A stretch of DNA of 64,000 bases, taken from contig NZ_JBJKFD010000001.1 of NCBI RefSeq assembly GCF_049723905.1, positions 682,001 to 746,000 of the forward strand. The letters are read 5' to 3'. Positions within the stretch are counted from its first letter, which is position 1; each line of letters opens with the position of its first letter. Both the position numbers and the translations under genes were made by a program. Below the pieces are notes generated by a model that made no database searches, had not been told where the DNA came from, and saw nothing but the letters and a program-made list of their open reading frames with translations. Below, in pieces: positions 63,437 to 64,000 of this stretch. The DNA is from G963665185 sp049723905 (GTDB lineage Bacteria; Desulfobacterota; Desulfovibrionia; Desulfovibrionales; Desulfovibrionaceae).

Positions 63437-64000
63437 TTATCTGGAAAGAATGCTTGTTACCAAACGTTCTACGGATATAATATTCACCAGCTTTTCGCCC
63501 GATTTCATCAGACCGGAAAGAAAGCTGGCGTTTATTCCCACGCTGGCTTCAATGCTCCACTCTATCTGCTCCTGCAAAGCCCGGTACATGGTTACGATTG
63601 CCGTAACCATAAGACCAATCTGCAGCCCTTTGAATCTACATACAATTATAAAGCGGTCATCCTGGACATCTCCTGTCGCCATAATGCTCCGCATAGACAC
63701 CAAAGGAGTTACTCGACCGCGCAGATTGATGACCCCTTCCACATACAGTGGTGCTTTGGGAAGACGGGTCGGAGGCACATACTTAATGACTTCCTGAATG
63801 GCCTTGATAGGCAGGGCATACTCCTGCTCTCCAACCATAAAGCTAACCAGCTGCAACTCGGGATCTGTTCTGAGGCGGGCTTCAAGCTCATCATCTTCTC
63901 CGCCTCCTGAATCACCACGCGGTCCAAAGCCTGCCACCGCATCTTCACCACGAGGGTCATGCCGGGGGATACGTGCCAGTGCTTCTTTATTTTCAAGGCC
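63437..64000 (-). CDS. cheW: CheW-like coupling protein (5' part beyond window)
   Basis: The CheW domain runs from LQLVSFMVGEQEYALPIKAI through GVINLRGRVTPLVSMRSIM to the C-terminus (SGEKLVNIISVERLVTSIL). The frame stays open to the window edge, reading LENKEALARIPRHDPRGED upstream of an internal GTG at 63937, so the start lies outside. The N-terminal extension is longer than in E. coli CheW. CheW links chemoreceptors to CheA. Confidence 0.88.
   Translation of the reverse strand, partial: GLENKEALARIPRHDPRGEDAVAGFGPRGDSGGGEDDELEARLRTDPELQLVSFMVGEQEYALPIKAIQEVIKYVPPTRLPKAPLYVEGVINLRGRVTPLVSMRSIMATGDVQDDRFIIVCRFKGLQIGLMVTAIVTMYRALQEQIEWSIEASVGINASFLSGLMKSGEKLVNIISVERLVTSILSR

Overview
The window looks like chromosomal DNA of a Gram-negative, anaerobic deltaproteobacterium close to the Desulfovibrionaceae (inference). 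Pointers are the tmRNA tag ANDYDYALAA, lysine synthesis through DapL plus LysA, a DHH-CBS-nucleotidyltransferase fusion, a YedF-type selenium protein, a very long CheA, and a dispersed but rich set of lipopolysaccharide and outer-membrane biogenesis genes (msbA, two acyltransferases, lapA/lapB, lptF/lptG, lolA, cpoB). Almost everything is housekeeping. One intact insertion sequence is present; no prophage or CRISPR array is visible.

Layout. 1-4.5 kb: suhB-like phosphatase, a Nudix-fold protein with a degraded catalytic box, rimI-like, pgk, tpiA, secG, tRNA-Leu(GAG) and a terminator. 4.5-6.2 kb: mostly non-coding DNA holding a small FlgM-like gene behind a sigma-28-like promoter. 6.2-17.2 kb: a long leftward run xerD, DHH-CBS-nucleotidyltransferase, LOG-like protein, HIT protein, lapA, lapB, mutS, small lipoprotein, lysA, ending in a terminator. 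17.4-20.1 kb: rightward dapL, folK, PP0621-like protein, transaldolase-like gene. 20.8-29.3 kb: large exported TPR protein; leftward msbA/DUF374/lpxL cluster; rightward yedF and rluB; lolA; ATC-hydrolase family gene. 29.3-36.3 kb: leftward ftsK, aroQ-efp, rightward engB, leftward lptF-lptG behind a small conserved gene. 36.4-38.4 kb: uppP, tRNA-Met, tmRNA (ssrA), a cupin. 38.5-44.7 kb: small accessory genes (hypothetical, VOC, HAD, sugar kinase), then an IS inserted exactly at the stop codon of a PAS-GAF-GGDEF gene. 44.9-53.2 kb: EamA transporter, addA, addB, L-2-hydroxyglutarate oxidase. 53.2-58.5 kb: leftward cpoB, dprA, a small signalling protein, HDOD, REC-GGDEF and xerC. 58.9 kb to the end: an unrecognised 8-TM protein, then a leftward chemotaxis operon cheW (cut by the window edge), cheY, cheA.

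No clearly novel multi-gene system was found. The observations best worth a second look are: CheA with three HPt modules, the third lacking its phosphorylatable His; a LapB homologue with no membrane anchor and a perfect hairpin touching its Shine-Dalgarno site; two GGDEF proteins with altered signature motifs (GGDGF, GGDDF); the sigma-28-like promoter in front of the isolated flgM-like gene; the degenerate Nudix box; and a folK whose first recognised start codon would remove its first beta strand. Both dif recombinases (XerC-like, XerD-like) lie in this window, about 37 kb apart. All functional names rest on reading motifs by eye; no database search was run.
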